Shown: positions 1 through 13,948, numbered from the stretch's first letter. The stretch is 64,000 bases of DNA from Enoplolaimus lenunculus (GCA_030248215.1 JASANG010000696.1:62001-126000), one strand, 5' to 3'. The notes: generated by a model from the sequence alone, not told the origin. Program-made: numbers and translations.

Positions 1-131
1 CGCCGTTTGTCACCGTCCGTCACCAGTACTGCGCGATACGTCCCCATACGTTATCGTACACTGCACAGTGACGGGCGGTGCCGTACGGATAACGAACGGC
101 GCCGGACGTCATCCAAAGTATAGTGTCGCCC
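1..131. mobile_element. CpG-rich inverted-repeat element, family C, cut by the window edge
   Basis: The stretch CGTCCGTCACC, GTGCCGTACGG, ACGGCGCCGGACGTC and the end AAGTATAGTGTCGCCC match the element at 14104-14281. Only the right end is inside the window. The GC and CpG content stands out against the AT-rich surroundings. Confidence 0.6.
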
Positions 132-370
132 TTAGGATCGTGTTTACAGAGACAAAGTGTAGCAAGATTGAACGAATCGCAACCGTCGTGCTCATTCGAT
201 TATTGGTTACCAAGTCAGAATCATATCAAAGGTCGTGTTCTGGTCATGGCTTGGCAATCTCATCTGCAAGCAGCAACTGCAGATTGCGTAGAAATCGTTG
301 AATTAGCTGTGCAAGTAAGACTTGTGATATTTCATAGTGTCTCAAACGGGACACTGAATTATATTGTAAT

Positions 371-756
371 CAGGGTGCAACCGGAATTCCGGTTCCGGTT
401 CCGGCATTTTTTCACCTTCCGGTTCCGGTAAATTTTTACCGGATTTAAAAATTCCGGTATTATAATTTGGCCGTTTTCTTAACTTTGCTAATTTAATAAG
501 AATCTCTTTTGAAAGCCACTTGTACTCCGAATATAAGCCATTGATGGTGGATTTCACTTCAGTCTATGATGAAAATCTAAAATACAACAAATAAAATAAA
601 TACCTATGTTCGACTAAGGTTATTTCACAAATAATAGAGCAAAAAATAAGATTAAAATGACATTTTTGGTGATATGCATTTTTCACTTTCCGGTTCCGGT
701 TCCGGTAAAATTTTCAAATTCCGGTTCCGGTAAATTGTAATTCCGGTTGCACCCTG
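371..756. mobile_element. hAT-like MITE, family A, intact ends
   Basis: The element begins CAGGGTGCAACCGGAATT and ends with the inverted form AATTCCGGTTGCACCCTG. It is flanked by the exact 8-bp duplication ATTGTAAT (363-370 and 757-764). Eight-base duplications and short CAGGG ends fit the hAT superfamily. The arms are runs of GGTTCC/CCGGAA hexamers; the middle is AT-rich. It has no transposase, so it was moved by another element's enzyme. Confidence 0.85.
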
Positions 757-1739
757 ATTGTAATCAAGATTTTGTATCAGAACCGGTTTTGAATCAGAAT
801 TATAATTAAGATCTGAATTCCGTTCGGAGTTGCATACTTGTGTTTATCATCATCGGTAGCTTCGTTTTGACAAATACCATGCAGACGAAATGAGATACGC
901 CGTTTGATATTAATATTAATGATTCGCTGGAGTTTCGATGGCGGGAAAATGAAAATCATTTTTAGTCATTCTTTACAATAGCATATATTTAGACAGCCTT
1001 CAGACATATCTGATAATTTTTGATTTTGCTAATGGATATGCAACTGTTCCATAATATATAATGAAAAATTATGTAATTGCAAAAATTTACAGTTTCATGC
1101 GTATGCAATTATTTTGATTTGTTTTATGCTTTGAGGAATTAATAAAAAACATTACCATGGAAATGGTAAAACTGAGAAAGACATATTCGTTACGGTTTGG
1201 GCGATTGCCACATAAATTTGGCTATTCGGGTGTGTCGCATGATCGAGTTAGGGATTTGGGTAAAAGGTGTGTTATTTGTTACGATTTAATAAAAGGCGTG
1301 TTATTTGTTAGGACCAATTAGGTTTTCCTTCTGATAGCTTAGAAATTTTATGTTCCTTAAGCCCTTTTGCAGCTACCAGTTCTCGCTGCAAAAACTTGCA
1401 GTCGCAAGTTGCAGCTGCAAATTCTTTCGACTAAAAACTTGCACCATTAAATTGCACCTACGAGGTCTCGCTGCAAAAACGATGTACGTATGAACGGGGC
1501 TTAATTGTGTTTTGTCTTAGGAATTGAAAATGTTAATATTCATGAATCACTGTGTTTGCAGTATGTGTCATCGGCGGATCCAAGATTTGTTTTGGGGAAA
1601 TTGGCCTTCAATATGACACCATTTAGATTTAACAACTAAACATTCGGTTTGTGGAAACAGTTTTTATAGAAATATTTACAGTTCCCATGTTTTGTGTAAA
1701 AACTACTTTTACGTACATTTTGTTTTGATTTATGTTTAG

Positions 1740-2374
1740 TACTTCGAGTTATGCCTCAAATTCGAATTTCAATGTGACAGATGCATCAGTGGCGTACACC
1801 AAGTTAACGCTGCCAAATTCTCCAGTATCTTTAGTCGATTTGTTGCACGCATTACAGGTAATGGTTAACTGTTTATTTCTGTTGATCAGTATGGTATAGA
1901 TAGACATATGCTCAATATCTTATACCTAAAACCACATTCTAAACCGTGTGTATCAACTATCACCAGTTAACACAGCTAATATAGGCTTTCAAACTGGCGA
2001 ATTGTGGCATCTGCTGATTTGAATTTCTGCATTCAGTTAGGTTAATTCAGTAGTAAAATGTGTTAAATTCTTTAACTTCAGCGCTTTTTCCTCTTATGCT
2101 GGTAATATCATTTTGAACAAGCGCTCTGCAATTGCTGAGACTAGTAGGTAAACTAGCAAAATAGGTCAATTATCAAGATTTTTAAAGGATACCGTTTAGT
2201 CTACACTTATCCAGTGGTTTATTGGCTGATTTGTAGCTTCGACATTGTAAGGTTTATGTGCAGGTCGAAATGTAATTAACATGAACCGTTTTGCGTTTTA
2301 TTTCCAGGGAGTTTACCTTTGCCGCCCTTCACGCTCAATTCCTGTACGAGATTTATGGACACGAGCGGTTCATC
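1740..2374 (+). CDS. Possible exon pair of an unidentified plus-strand gene
   Basis: The stretch 1740-1857 lies between acceptor GTTTAG and donor GTAATG and reads SLVDLLHALQ at its end, phase 0. The stretch 2312-2374, read from the second AG of CCAGGGAG, gives FTFAALHAQFLYEIYGHERF, phase 0 at both ends, before GTATAT. The reading looks like protein, but acceptor choice is uncertain and other frames are open too. A third possible exon ends at 3009 before GTAAGT. No family was recognised. Confidence 0.28.
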
Positions 2375-3009
2375 GTATATTTGTACATATGAATCAAAGC
2401 CCAGCAGCCAGTTTTTCTGCTTTGGAAGGTCTAGAATCTAAAGCACCACTGAATTTCAAATCTGAGAGGATATTTTGAGAACTGAAGTACATGTATTCGT
2501 GTATACGCCAAATTTTCTTGGTTGGGCTTTCTGATGGATTAGCTGTTTTGTTTCAGAAATGGTTTTTACAATATCTAAATGTGGTTTTTTCGGTTGAGAC
2601 TGGGAAACTTGTTTTGAATTTGGCTGTAGACAATTAAGAGCACTAAATTTTATCTTGTATGGTCTTGTGATCGTAGCGTTTAAAAACACGAATGCAGTTG
2701 TATTGTCGTATATATATACATGCCAGCCTGTGTATTTTCGAATCCAACTATGCAACCTTGTTTCATTACCTTACGAGCTGCTAGATTGTTTTTGTTTAGA
2801 TTATTGTTTTTGCCAAAAGTACATTTCACATAACGCTTTGGATATTTTTTGCTGAAAAGATTCATGCAATTAAAAATTTTCAAATTTGGAACCTTGCGTA
2901 AACCATATAAGGCACAACCACGTTTCTTTAATGGACAACAATCCCCGACTGCATCGACTTCACGGATTCGTTTTTCCGTTCGTATGTTAGTTCTGAAATC
3001 CACACCTCA

Positions 3010-6000
3010 AGTAAGTTCCTGCTCATCTTTAGACGACTAGAATGCATCCGAATATTCGTTTCATGAGCAATAGATATAAATCAACAGTTGCTGATGGGTC
3101 ATGCACGTTATACTTTCTACGCTACTGTAAAATTGTCCATGACAAAGTGGCATCTGTATGTGCCATAGTTTGACAAAATATACGCCGTTCTTAGAAACTC
3201 TCTGTTGTCAGCCGGTGTACACATAGTGTGGGTGACTTGGATATATAATTTATATAATTAATAAACACTGCAATTAGGAACTTTTAGTGGCTCGGACTTG
3301 GGTGCAATTTTTTTACAGTAGCGTAGACAGTACAACGTGGATGACCCATGAACTCTGCGCTATTTTGAAGTACTAGTGGTACTTTTAAAATAGGAGTTTT
3401 CCCTTTTAGGGGTTGTTAATGTATCAAAAATTTTGACCCGTGAAGTTAGGTCTCTTTCAGGAAGACCAATTTCGGCATACGTCAGAGGTAAACACAACTG
3501 CAATCCGGTCAATATCTTTCAGTGCCTGATTGAATTCTACAATATAAATGTTCACCTTTTCGGTAAACACAAAAGTTGAAATGTGCACTGGATGGTATCC
3601 AACTGCCAATTGGCATCGGTGAAATTCAAAATCCGCATTTTTCTCCTAATTTTGCAGAATGGAGTGTACACAATTCTTCCGAGGATTAAGGTCTGGAGGC
3701 CTGCACTTTTGGGATACAGGGAGACTGTAGGGCATAGAGTGTGAGAGGCGTACGCTTGTTAATAGGGTTAGCTTGTGTTTAGGTTTATGCTTAGTCTTAG
3801 ACTTAGGTTTAAGCTTAGAATAGGCAGGCAGGCTCTTATACTTGAGATGGTCTTGCATGACTTAGTCTTTTTTCTGTCGTTTAGTTTTCACTTTTAACGG
3901 CGTTCGGGTTCTATTCTGTACTCTAAATTTGGCATATTTTTTCAGTTTTACGGTAAACTTTGGCTATTTGGGTCCATTATGGTTATTTCCGGTACTTTAA
4001 TTTGGGCTTAATTTATAAAATACTTTTTTGCACGCTCACTACACACATTTGTACTTGCTCTTAAATAATCAGATTCTAAATTGTGTCGCAATCTGGGCCC
4101 ATGTGAAGAGCAGGGCCGGAAAGGTATAAACATTCATAAGCCTTAAAGTCTAGTGTAAGGATGAGCCTATTTCTATCCTAAGCCTAAGCAGAAATGTTAG
4201 CCTAAAGCTTATTAGAACTTCCGGAAAACGATCCAGCCTTGTTCTATACATGGGACGCAATCTGAAAGTCACAATCTTACTGTTCAAATCAATCAAAGTG
4301 AAAATTCCGTTTCGCTGCGTGCGCCTCGTGTGAATTTCTTGTTTGAGTTTCGATATTGACAATCGCAGTGTGTCTCGTGATATTTGGGATAAAGCCTATA
4401 AATTCTTTATGGACATATTTTCAGTTAATACAAATTATCCATTTATCCTTTTACTTTGAGGTGTAACGTATTTTTAGCAAAACTTTACGTGAGTAAACTT
4501 AAAGCTGTACACTGAGTTTTTGCTTAGTTAAGACGTGGCTCAGTCAAACGTTTATCCTTCGCTGAGGCTTACGTTTGGGAATATAATTATACTACTGATA
4601 CGTTCCTCAAAAGTAAACATTGGCAATACTTATTATGATTGCTAGTTAAAATTTTGCTAAATAAAATTTTTAGATCTGCAAATATAATTGGCAGCAGAAA
4701 GTATGCTTACGCACATACTAAACTGCATAAATAACACAAGATATTTTATACAGAATCTGATTTCATGCTAAGTTTGGGTCATAAAATGAATAAATATCGT
4801 CCCGTAAAATAGCGTTAAAGATGTCATTTTATTGGTTTGCCGACGTCGGTTTCAATACACTTTTTACTCCCTCCATGATGCAAAATTTTCTGTCTTTAGG
4901 ATTTCACGGGAGAGGGCTGCCGTCCACTAAACCCACCTCAATTTCACGGGACATTATTTAAGCAGGATGAGGGGTTGAAACCGTCCAAACAGCCATCTAA
5001 ACAATTCATTATTAATCATTATTAGAACTGATAAAATTTCTAATGAAGTACTTTTGATACTGTGTTTATGCCGCTTGAGTATGAGATACGTTTATACAGC
5101 GTAGGGTTTGAAAGGCAACAGCTCCATATTGATTACGGTCCCTTTAAATTGTGATTGGTTCAGAGAAGGGGCAATTCCTTGATTAAACAGTAAAATGTGC
5201 CCATACCACAGTATTTCATATGAGGTAAAGCTATTTATTAAATGACCACTGTAGAGGGAGAAATCAAGCCAGTACCGACATTGAAATCCTTTCAGGAAAC
5301 AAAATGGAATGTCAAAGTTACTTGAAACTTGACTTGCAAATAATTGGTATATTCAAATGAATCTATTACCTTGTTTATTATGTCATCGCTAATATTAAAC
5401 GTCGTTAGCGCTTTATCTAAATTGCGGCATTTTCCGTTACGATTCCGAATGCTGTTGTCTGCAAATAAAAACGGCCAACATTAAAGCACATTTAATTATC
5501 GGATTATACTCTCTAAAGCAGACCGTATTCATAAGTTGGCCAAATTAGCCTCTCACCATGTTGAGCTGACTACGGGCTGGTTTAGAAGAGCTGCTCCGAT
5601 GACCACTTTTGCTGTATAATCACCTGTATATTTGTATTAAGTATAATCAATTTTAATAAGATTACAGTGAAATTTAGTAGAAACATTAAAGTTTTAAACC
5701 AGACGATGGCCGATTATTTCTTTATGCTCCCCTCTGTACAGCTGCAACAGATTTTAAACCAGCATTTGAGTTTCAGACTTGTCCGTATGAGCAATTAATA
5801 TAAACAATACTTGTAAATAAGTTGTAACCGATAGCCGGAGCCTGACGTAACGCAAAATTTGTCAATAAGATGATGTTTAACCTGCTAATTTTAACAATAA
5901 ATGATTTACTGTGACCGAAAATTTGTTTTAAACTTTTATTTGTGAGAAATATTATCGACTAAAGTTCGTAAAATTTACCTCAAAGTTACAAACAAACCCA

Positions 6001-6246
6001 GCAAACAACTCAACCATTACAAAAATGTTCAAATATTCACAATCAGAATTGCGGAAATTTCCGTCATAAATTCAACCGGATCTCGAGACGGAGGCAGATT
6101 TATTTAACAGTGCTGGAACCGAAAGCGCAGACCTGCAGCCAGCTAAACTTAACAAGTAAGAGCCAACAATATATTGTAGGAGCAGACAACGATTTCTAAT
6201 TAATATTCAAGCGAGGTTTGGACTTTTAAAGGTGGCTGAAATTTTT
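3010..6246. other. Gap without a supported gene
   Basis: Apart from the family B element at 4096-4256 it is AT-rich with stops in all frames. TTAGGC-like tracts occur near 3770-3830. A possible plus-strand exon at 6086-6160 (ADLFNSAGTESADLQ, donor GTAAGAG) was seen but not linked to anything. Confidence 0.5.
4096..4256. mobile_element. hAT-like MITE, family B (TTAGGC core)
   Basis: 161 bp, starting GGCCCATGTGAAG and ending ATACATGGGAC, flanked by the exact 8-bp duplication GCAATCTG (4088-4095 and 4257-4264). The middle holds TAAGCCTAAGC-type hexamers. Confidence 0.8.
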
Positions 6247-9200
6247 CTAGCGGAGACTAAGCGACCCTTCTCGCCGCGGGTGCACAAACGAACTGATTTG
6301 GTGACCCCCTGTTTCAACGAAGATACCTTGGCTAAGTTTGATTTCTTGACTATAAACTGGTGGCGTATAGTAACCTTCGACCTCGTTGAATCCTGATATT
6401 TTCGAACGACGCGCAAACGGTTCAGAGCCTGAAATACAACAGATATCAATTAAAATGAACCCTCAGAAATGTATGATAGAGTTGTTTTAGGTTTTTCATA
6501 TGAAGTTTCGAAATATCTTATTTAACCAGTTATTATCCCAAAAGACAAATATAAGGTCACTGCGAACCAAACAGACGAACAGTTTCATTCGCAAACCATT
6601 TTTGGTTTTGGTTCAACCATCCGAATACCGACTGATTACTGAATTGAATTCTACTCAGCCATGGCCTGCTGAATAAACTTATCACTTAAGCATCGTATGA
6701 CACATCGTGCAAAGCTTCTTACAGTTACATACCAATAAAATTGCAGGTAAAATTTGAGTGCATTTTTGGTATACTGGGATTTTGGCTGAGTTTTGGAAAT
6801 TGTTGGTACGGCCGTTGCCCTTTTCGCGTAAGATTTGGGGAAATTCGGGTTTTGTGAATGACTGAAGCCGGAGCCAAATGCTTTGCCTAAATCTGAACGG
6901 CAATGTTTCTACAGCAACAACTTTCATGATTTTCAGTTTTGCTTACAAGTGGCGAAAAAAGCGAACAGATACGTACAAGGAATATGTTTCCTATCGAAAC
7001 TTTTGGAGAGACAAAACCAGTACTGATAAAGTGGTTTGAAACAGCCTCCCATGCATCTTAGAGATAAAAAACTTTCACATAAAATTATTCTCTTTTCAAA
7101 TGAAATCTCTTCTGTGCTGCTGTGTACCTTCATTAATCGAAGACTTATCGAAGCTTTGTTCAGTCTGTATTTCATCGTTAATATTGCAAAGTAACCAAAA
7201 CCAATCTGGCACCGAATACTTGTCAAATATGGCGTCAAGCGCCGGATTTGGTGCCACCACAGCGCTTTCTGATTCTTGGGGTCGGGTGCCTTTACCTGAC
7301 GCAGGACCTACTCGAAGTTGGTCAGCGTAAGCTGGAGTCATCATCCAAATACGACCCTCACCAGCTTCGATGCCGCACCGTGGAATGAGTTCTGCGGTGA
7401 GTGAAACTGTCACCGCATCTGGAGATTGGAAAGGCAAATGTGAAATGATTTTTCTATGTTATGCACTTTTCTGCAGGAACTGTTGTAGAGTAGGCATTAT
7501 TTTTAGACTATGGTTCACGCTTAGACTACGCTTAGGGTTAAATTTATATGTATTGTAATGGCCAAAGTTTAGGCATAAGATTAAACACCTTTACAGGTTT
7601 CGTTTGCTTGGATTGGTCATGTGCAGGATTTTTCCGTCCGAGAATTCACCTTTAGACGTCTTGCTGACGAAAATCGTCTGCGCTTTTCAGAATACAAGCT
7701 ACATCTAAAGCACGAAGAATCACGTTATGTGAGTTGAATGTCAGGACCGAATCAGAGCTGACTCAGATATTCGTTTCCGGTAGAAATCAGTCGTTTCCGT
7801 GTTTAGTTCCGTTATAGATGTACCGGGAAATTTGTTTTTATTGTACCTGTACATGGCCCAATTTTTTGTTACAGATATGATGCAATTGTTTGGTTTGAAA
7901 CGAAAATGATGAAATTTACCCAAAATCTTAAAAAATTCTATGCAGTCGTTGCCTTTAAAATTAAGAAAAACCTGGCGAATATTTGTGTGCTTCAATTGTA
8001 TTGGCAAATTAATGAAACATCTCTGAAGCTGTTATAACTGCAATTTTTGTTTGTCATTTCCGCTATATGGACCACTATGCGTTTTCGATATCGTTTTTCA
8101 TCCTGGTCCGAGATTTTCGTATCGTAGGAAACTTAACCGCGTTCCATCAAATATTTTCTAACCGAAGGCGTTTCGTGTCTTCATTTGTATTTCCCCACTC
8201 TTAAAATCATTTCTACGCTTTGGCCGAAACCGTAGATACAGAAATATACACCTTAGTGCGGCACTAAATACGATGACATATTATGACATTTGACATCACA
8301 TGAAACTCGAATTAAATATTGAGAAACTTAAATATTTTCCAAAATCACCAAAAGACCGGATCATATACGCCAGTTGCGTTAACTTGAATGCGATATTGCT
8401 TTTTGCATGCAACTGCAGCGTCAACGATTGCAATATGCAATATCGGGCCATGATTTCGGAACTTTCTGGCGACAAAATGCTTGGAACCAGGCTGCGGAAA
8501 AATTGTGGCAGCTCTGATTCCAGGATTGAAAGCGTTCGACCAAATACGCATATCATGAATGCAATCTGAAATGTTCAAATTATTTTCAAAAAGTGCCAGG
8601 AATTTCTGGATCCGCCACTGTGTGATATCAATATTTAGTTAGCAGCTGAGTGGACAGTTGCGCTTTGATAAAAAACTCGAAAAAACGTTTCATAATTTTT
8701 ATAAAAGCGATAATCAAATTTTGTTCTGACCTTTATTTGGTACGCTAACCAATGATCTATAAGTACTTGCGTTATTTGACATTTATGAACATTAAATAGT
8801 ATTTTTGAACGCTGTCCATTTAAGGAATTGAAATAAATTGGGACATCAACAGATTTCGATTGGCTCAGGCTTCAATCGAATAAGATTTCGTTCGTCAATC
8901 TCAAATCAGCTCAAAAATTTAATCGACAATTTTTTGCCTCTGTTGTAAATCCACGTTTGTTTACCATATCAGTAGTTGGAATGTATTTCATTTGCCAATG
9001 CCATTCGAGAATGTTGTAGCAACGGATTACAGATTCATGATATGTGTTTGATTTTACCTTTTCGCCCAATGTTTGCATTAACTTTTCAAACTAAAATAGC
9101 AAATTAAAGCCATTGTTTTCACTGGCCGGGAGATGATTTCACTTTCTCCATTCCTCTATTTGTTTACGTCTCTCTTATGACTTCAACTGAAATCGAACCT

Positions 9201-10416
9201 TTTTATACACACCTACAATACACTAAATACCTTGTACGGAGGGTGATAGAAAACTTCTTCTGTGGATAATAGACGGAATTTATTTCGTTCAGATTTACGG
9301 CAGTTAAAAATAATCCCATGTGTACATCCCAGGGAATTTTTACTTCGAAGAATTTCTTCCACTCCATGTAAGTCTACGTAGGAACAAAAACTTCAGACCT
9401 TTTTACTAAGCAGCTGGAAAGGGGGCCTCCAGACTGGGGATCGAACTCTCAGCCTACGGATCCATAAGCAAGCATTTTTCGTCGACTATATATATCGACC
9501 GTATGCTGCCAGCTAGCATACATACAGTGCACCGCCTTATATTGCATGTGCACATAACGAACAATCATGACTCACATGACACTCCACACAAAATTTACTC
9601 AAGGAGCGGTTGACTAATCCCCATTGGTCCCGCACAGAATAGGGACTTTCGGCTCTCAAACTGTCATATGAACCAATTCGTTATTAGAACAACTAAAATT
9701 GCTAATGAAATGTGGAGTCATTGCATCGTCAAGCAACGCGTTTCAGACAAACCTCGTCAACATCAACGTCATCGATGGTAAACCGGTGCCCGGTGTCGTA
9801 TGCTTTTGCCGTATGAACGCTGTACAAACACGGATTCAAATAAATGTCTCCGATTGATGAAATTAAATTTGCCCAAAACTCGCATGATTCTGAATCAACT
9901 GAAATTTAAGTAAAATGTTAATGATTCCATCCAACCTGATTCAAAACACATTATCCATTCTATCTGCTCTCCTGCCGCGCGACAGAAATGCAGTATTGCA
10001 CAAGCAAAGTGGCTCATGTTAACTACAGGGTCTGTCCAGTCAGGCTAATCCTGATATTTTAACCCAAGCCTAATCCGAAGCCTTCCAGTTTCCTTTAAGC
10101 TCACGGTCTTCTTGTCTGCCAAATTATCAGGGCTCCTATAATTAAATATGGACTTGCAAAAATTATACTAAAACGCGAAAAAGCAACGAAGAATTAGCTG
10201 TTCTGGTTCGTTCAAAATTTGAAGTTTTTTTCAACTCAAATACTCCAACGACTGTTCATTTGCGACTTTACCTGATTTTCGCTTTCGAACAAAACTCGCA
10301 ACGTTTTTTGTAATACAACAACATAACTTGAGATGTAAATACGTTGCTTCTGGCAAATCTTTGACCGCATTTGGAATGTAATCTATGATATGGTTCATTT
10401 CACTTGGTATTTTCAT
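6247..10416 (-). CDS. Unidentified three-exon gene model, 149 residues
   Basis: Exons 10272-10416, 7296-7418 and 6247-6428 join with matching phases (both junctions phase 1) into one open frame from ATG to TAG. Donors are GTAAAG twice; acceptors are TCTCCAG and TATTTCAG. The product starts MKIPSEMNHIIDYIPNAV, continues AELIPRCGIEAGEGRIWMM and ends VHPRREGSLSLR. No family was recognised, and no signal peptide or membrane segment is obvious. Further exons may lie between, for example in the open stretch 8345-8578, where two frames are open and neither fits clearly. The opposite strand also has open stretches at 7100-7330 and 7629-7730, so the strand is not certain. Confidence 0.4.
8625..10271. 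other. Gap without a supported gene
   Basis: It holds a worn tRNA-like remnant near 9415-9475. AT-rich, otherwise nothing recognised. If the gene at 6247-10416 is real, this is part of its first intron. Confidence 0.5.
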
Positions 10417-13128
10417 TTTTTCCTTTGTTCAATTCGCACAATAAATGGTAAAACTATTGTTTCCAAACTTTGTCACATTAATAATTACAAAACAAGTGAT
10501 TTTTTGGTTTCTTTTATAGATAAACTGATTCAATTGCAAGTGGCTTTGTCGAGTTATTTTAGTTAAATGTTCTAAGCGAAGAACTTAAACGTCCAGGTTA
10601 AAATATTGAGCATCAACGTTCAACCTTTGACACGAAATCGGATTTACTCTTATGTCAAATTCAGCATTTTGTACTCTGTACGCTTCCCCACCGGCTTAGG
10701 CTCGAACTCAGGTCTGTGTATTCTTAAGCTTAGGTTCAGGAAAAGGTCTATCAAAACCTTTACGTAAGCCTGAGCCTGAGCCGACGTCTATGTCTTTACT
10801 TTAAATGTAGGAAAATGTGTAAAAGAGCCTGGTTTATATCCACAATTGTGTTTAAAAGGCATGCATTGCGTTTAGCTGAAACATTTGAACAAAAATTAAA
10901 ACTTCAAATAACAGTTCTACGTAAGACAATAAAGATATGATTTAAAGCCCCCAGGCAAAATCAAATTGTACAAAATTTCACTTTTGTAGACTTACAGCAT
11001 TTAAGATTAGGACTAAGGATTATGTGAGCCTTTGCCATAAAACCTAAAGCCTAAGCATGAGGTGGCTAAACCTAAACCTAAGCCGATTATTGTTATGTTT
11101 GGTTTAAGTTGATGGTGTTTACGCAAAATTTTATGTATTTGCAAAGATTACGCAGCTGATCGTCCATGAATTCACCGCTATTAAATGTGCAGTTTGTTAT
11201 TATAAAGATCATTTTAGTGTTGCGTCATACCTTCTCTAAAATACTGTCAATATTTTCCCACAATTCTATTCAGTTTGTTTAAATTAGAAATCAGTAAAGA
11301 TTTCAAATGAGTTTAAGCGTAAGCTACAAGTTTATTTAATTAATACAGCAAGATTAGTTTGAGCTCACGTCGAGCTTTTGTTGACGCTTTTAGAGAATAC
11401 TTTCAGTCCTGGTTAGGCATATACCGTTGATTTCCAGCTAATCTTGCAATACTACGCTTAGGCCTATTACAGTGCTCTGTAGTTCAAAGATGAATGAATA
11501 TATAATAATTATAATAGTACATTCCTTTTATATTTCATTCACAGATATTTTGGCCCATGTTACTTTTAAGGCCGTCCTGATTTCTGGTGGGTCGGTAAAA
11601 GAGTAGGCTTACATTCTAGACTGCATTTTTGCTTAGGCTTAGGTTTAGGAATAAGCTTAATCTAGTGTTACGGCCCCAAAAGTAACATTGGCCGATATTT
11701 TAATAACTTATAATTTTATTGATGCAAAATTTCAATGTATTTTCAGTCCCAATTGTTACGCAAAGCCAAATCATTTTTATCCGGAGTTCGCGCAATTTTC
11801 GGACGAGAACCAAAAATGTTAACATATTCTTCAACGCTGAAACAAAACAATTTATCAATTATATTTGAAATTCAATTAGAATTGAAAGCCGTAATATAAA
11901 TTTAAGAATCACAAGAATTCTGCCCTTTGTTCAAAACTCAATTTATCTTTAGAGCTGTTGATTAAGCCTAAGGCTAAACGCAAGAATACACCTATGCTGG
12001 AAGCTAACCACAACACTTAGCCTAAGCTTCCCAATGTTTAATCCCCTCATTGGCGATCAACTCTGCGGCAGAAAAAATTTCCAGATACTTAGCTCCCACA
12101 AAGATGTCTCAACTACGGTTTATATACCCATGGTAGAACCTTTGGCAATTATTTTTAACCTGTGTAGCAGTGCTGTGCACCGACCAGAAACCAGCCGACC
12201 GGCCATTAATTTCTTATTTACAGAAAATCTAAAAGTCAATGTTCATATTAAATCACTAGTTGAAAGTACTTTAGTTGAATTTGTATTGTAAACGGTTGTG
12301 CGGTGAGATAAAGTGCTTCAGATGGTTTGGGTTCCATTGTCTCTTAGAAAAATGTAGTGAAATCTTTCACCGGAGCGTACATAAAAATTTTTTGACTATA
12401 ATAAAATAGATAATAATGTAACCAATCGGATTAGACAATCTGAAATTTCTCACCGACCAATGAGGATTTTTAAAAGAAAAAAGTTTCATAGCTTGGATCA
12501 ACTTAAATGAAGTTTGTTTAGGTTTAAGTTTTACTTGTTTGCGATAGTTATAAGTTGTGCCTGCAGTTTCAGAATGAGTATGGAGTCATTGCCGCAAAAT
12601 GTCACAAATATTTAGGTGTAACATCAATAAAGCCGCCGGCACAAATTTTTAGGTGTAGGTAAGCTGAACACAGTACATTTATCTTACTTTTAGACCCAAA
12701 CGGGTCGAGTTAACATCTGTAACTCTCCGTTTATTATGTATAAACAAATTTACTATAGATTACCGCCTTCCTATATCCCTGACATTTCAAGAGATCCTAA
12801 CCAGGATAGGGGCTACCACGTTCAAGTCTACCGCATTAAGTGATTGTCACCCTAAAAAGCCAAAAACACTGTTGCATACTTTATTAATATTTGTAGCCAT
12901 GTAATTTCTTGACCGAAATCATTATGATACTTAAGGTCTTACTTTTCAGTATTCGCCAGTTTGACTTCTTTTGTTTCTGTTACTGGTGCACATTTGTCAA
13001 GTATATTCACAACGTCCATTTCATCACCTGAATTAGCAAATAAATCACGATTCTACCAGGGCAGCATACTCAGGGGGGACAAAAGAATCACACCGAGAAT
13101 TTAAGCTACAAGCATTCACCAACGTTTT
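10417..13128. other. Intergenic stretch downstream of ARMC9
   Basis: TTAGGC/TAAGCC-rich tracts near 10700-10790, 11000-11090 and 11610-11660, the last inside the family B element 11552-11693. No supported exon. The ORF at 12034-12291 lacks protein-like composition. TTTATT motifs near 12885 may be the ARMC9 polyadenylation signal on the minus strand. Confidence 0.5.
11552..11693. mobile_element. hAT-like MITE, family B (TTAGGC core)
   Basis: 142 bp with 16-bp ends (GGCCCATGTTACTTTT and its near inverted copy), flanked by the exact 8-bp duplication GATATTTT (11544-11551 and 11694-11701). The middle contains GCTTAGGCTTAGG. It is the clearest copy for defining the family ends. Confidence 0.85.
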
Positions 13129-13948
13129 TTATAGTTTCCAGCGTGTTCTAGAAGGCTGAACCTCTTGGACCACCTTATTGGCACAGGAATGCAACTTTGT
13201 GATAATTGTGCACTTACTCGCATCATAGCTCTGCCCATCCCTGCCATTATCATCTTCATCGACAGTCCTTTGAAATGTCGCCTTTTGATGTAACCGCTTG
13301 TCTATAAGCGCACCGACATTCCCGTGAGATGATTTTCGTCCGCCAGACACACCGGCGCCATTGACGTCATTTTTCGCCAGTCGTGACGTTGGCCGTCGTG
13401 GAGTACTTGGAGCGCTTGATTTCCTGGGTCGCACCACAGCGGCTCCAAACGCTCTGGTAGGGTTGGTGGATGTGGAAGTTGACGACCGATTATGACTCAT
13501 TTGAAGTTTCTTTGATCCACCGCCTTCAATGTTGTTGTTTCCACCGGCTTCTTTGATCTCTACCATTTGTGACGATTCGGTACTTTGTTTTGTCGGCGAT
13601 GCCGTTGATGTCAATTCTGGAGTTGCAGTTGATGTTCGGTAGGTTTTCGTCAAACATTTCGGTTCTTCGTCTTTTATTTTTGTTTTCGTTTTCGGTTGTG
13701 TTTTTAGTTTCTGATGGTCATAACTATTGATTAGTGATGTTGTTGGTGTTGTCTTTGTTGTTGTTGTTGTTGTTGTTGTAGTTTTTGTTGGCGGTGGTGT
13801 TGTTGCGATAAATTTTGCACGATTTAATGAACAGTGGGTGATGCGTTTTTCAGGGCTCGCCGAACGATGAGGTGTATTCCTGCCAGGTGACGATTCAAAC
13901 GTTACATGACATCCTTGGAGATCGATGCATGATCCTGAGCTGCTGCTT
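13129..13948 (-). CDS. ARMC9: ARMC9 terminal exon, low-complexity C-terminal tail
   Basis: This is the largest ARMC9 exon, 272 codons plus stop, joined to exon 20 in phase 2 (CC+A, Pro). The protein starts SSSSGSCIDLQGC and has a run of nine threonines encoded by an ACA/GTT-type repeat around 13750-13800. Serine, threonine and arginine-rich stretches follow (RPRKSSAPSTPRRPTSRL), and it ends PSRTRWKL. It is probably disordered. The conserved ARM region lies well upstream, so this tail has little sequence constraint visible here. The ORF remains open past the acceptor to 14049, but that part is intron. Confidence 0.75.

Noticed and set aside
7629-7730. Plus-strand exon-like stretch between TGTGCAG and GTGAGT
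   Set aside because: It reads well (RLADENRLRFSEYKLHLKH) but has no partner exon in phase nearby and lies inside an intron of the opposite-strand model. Kept only as a doubt about that model.
8345-8578. Overlapping open frames on both strands
   Set aside because: Two minus frames and one plus frame are all open, and a hAT-like end lies just beyond at 8597-8622, so transposon origin is as likely as an exon.
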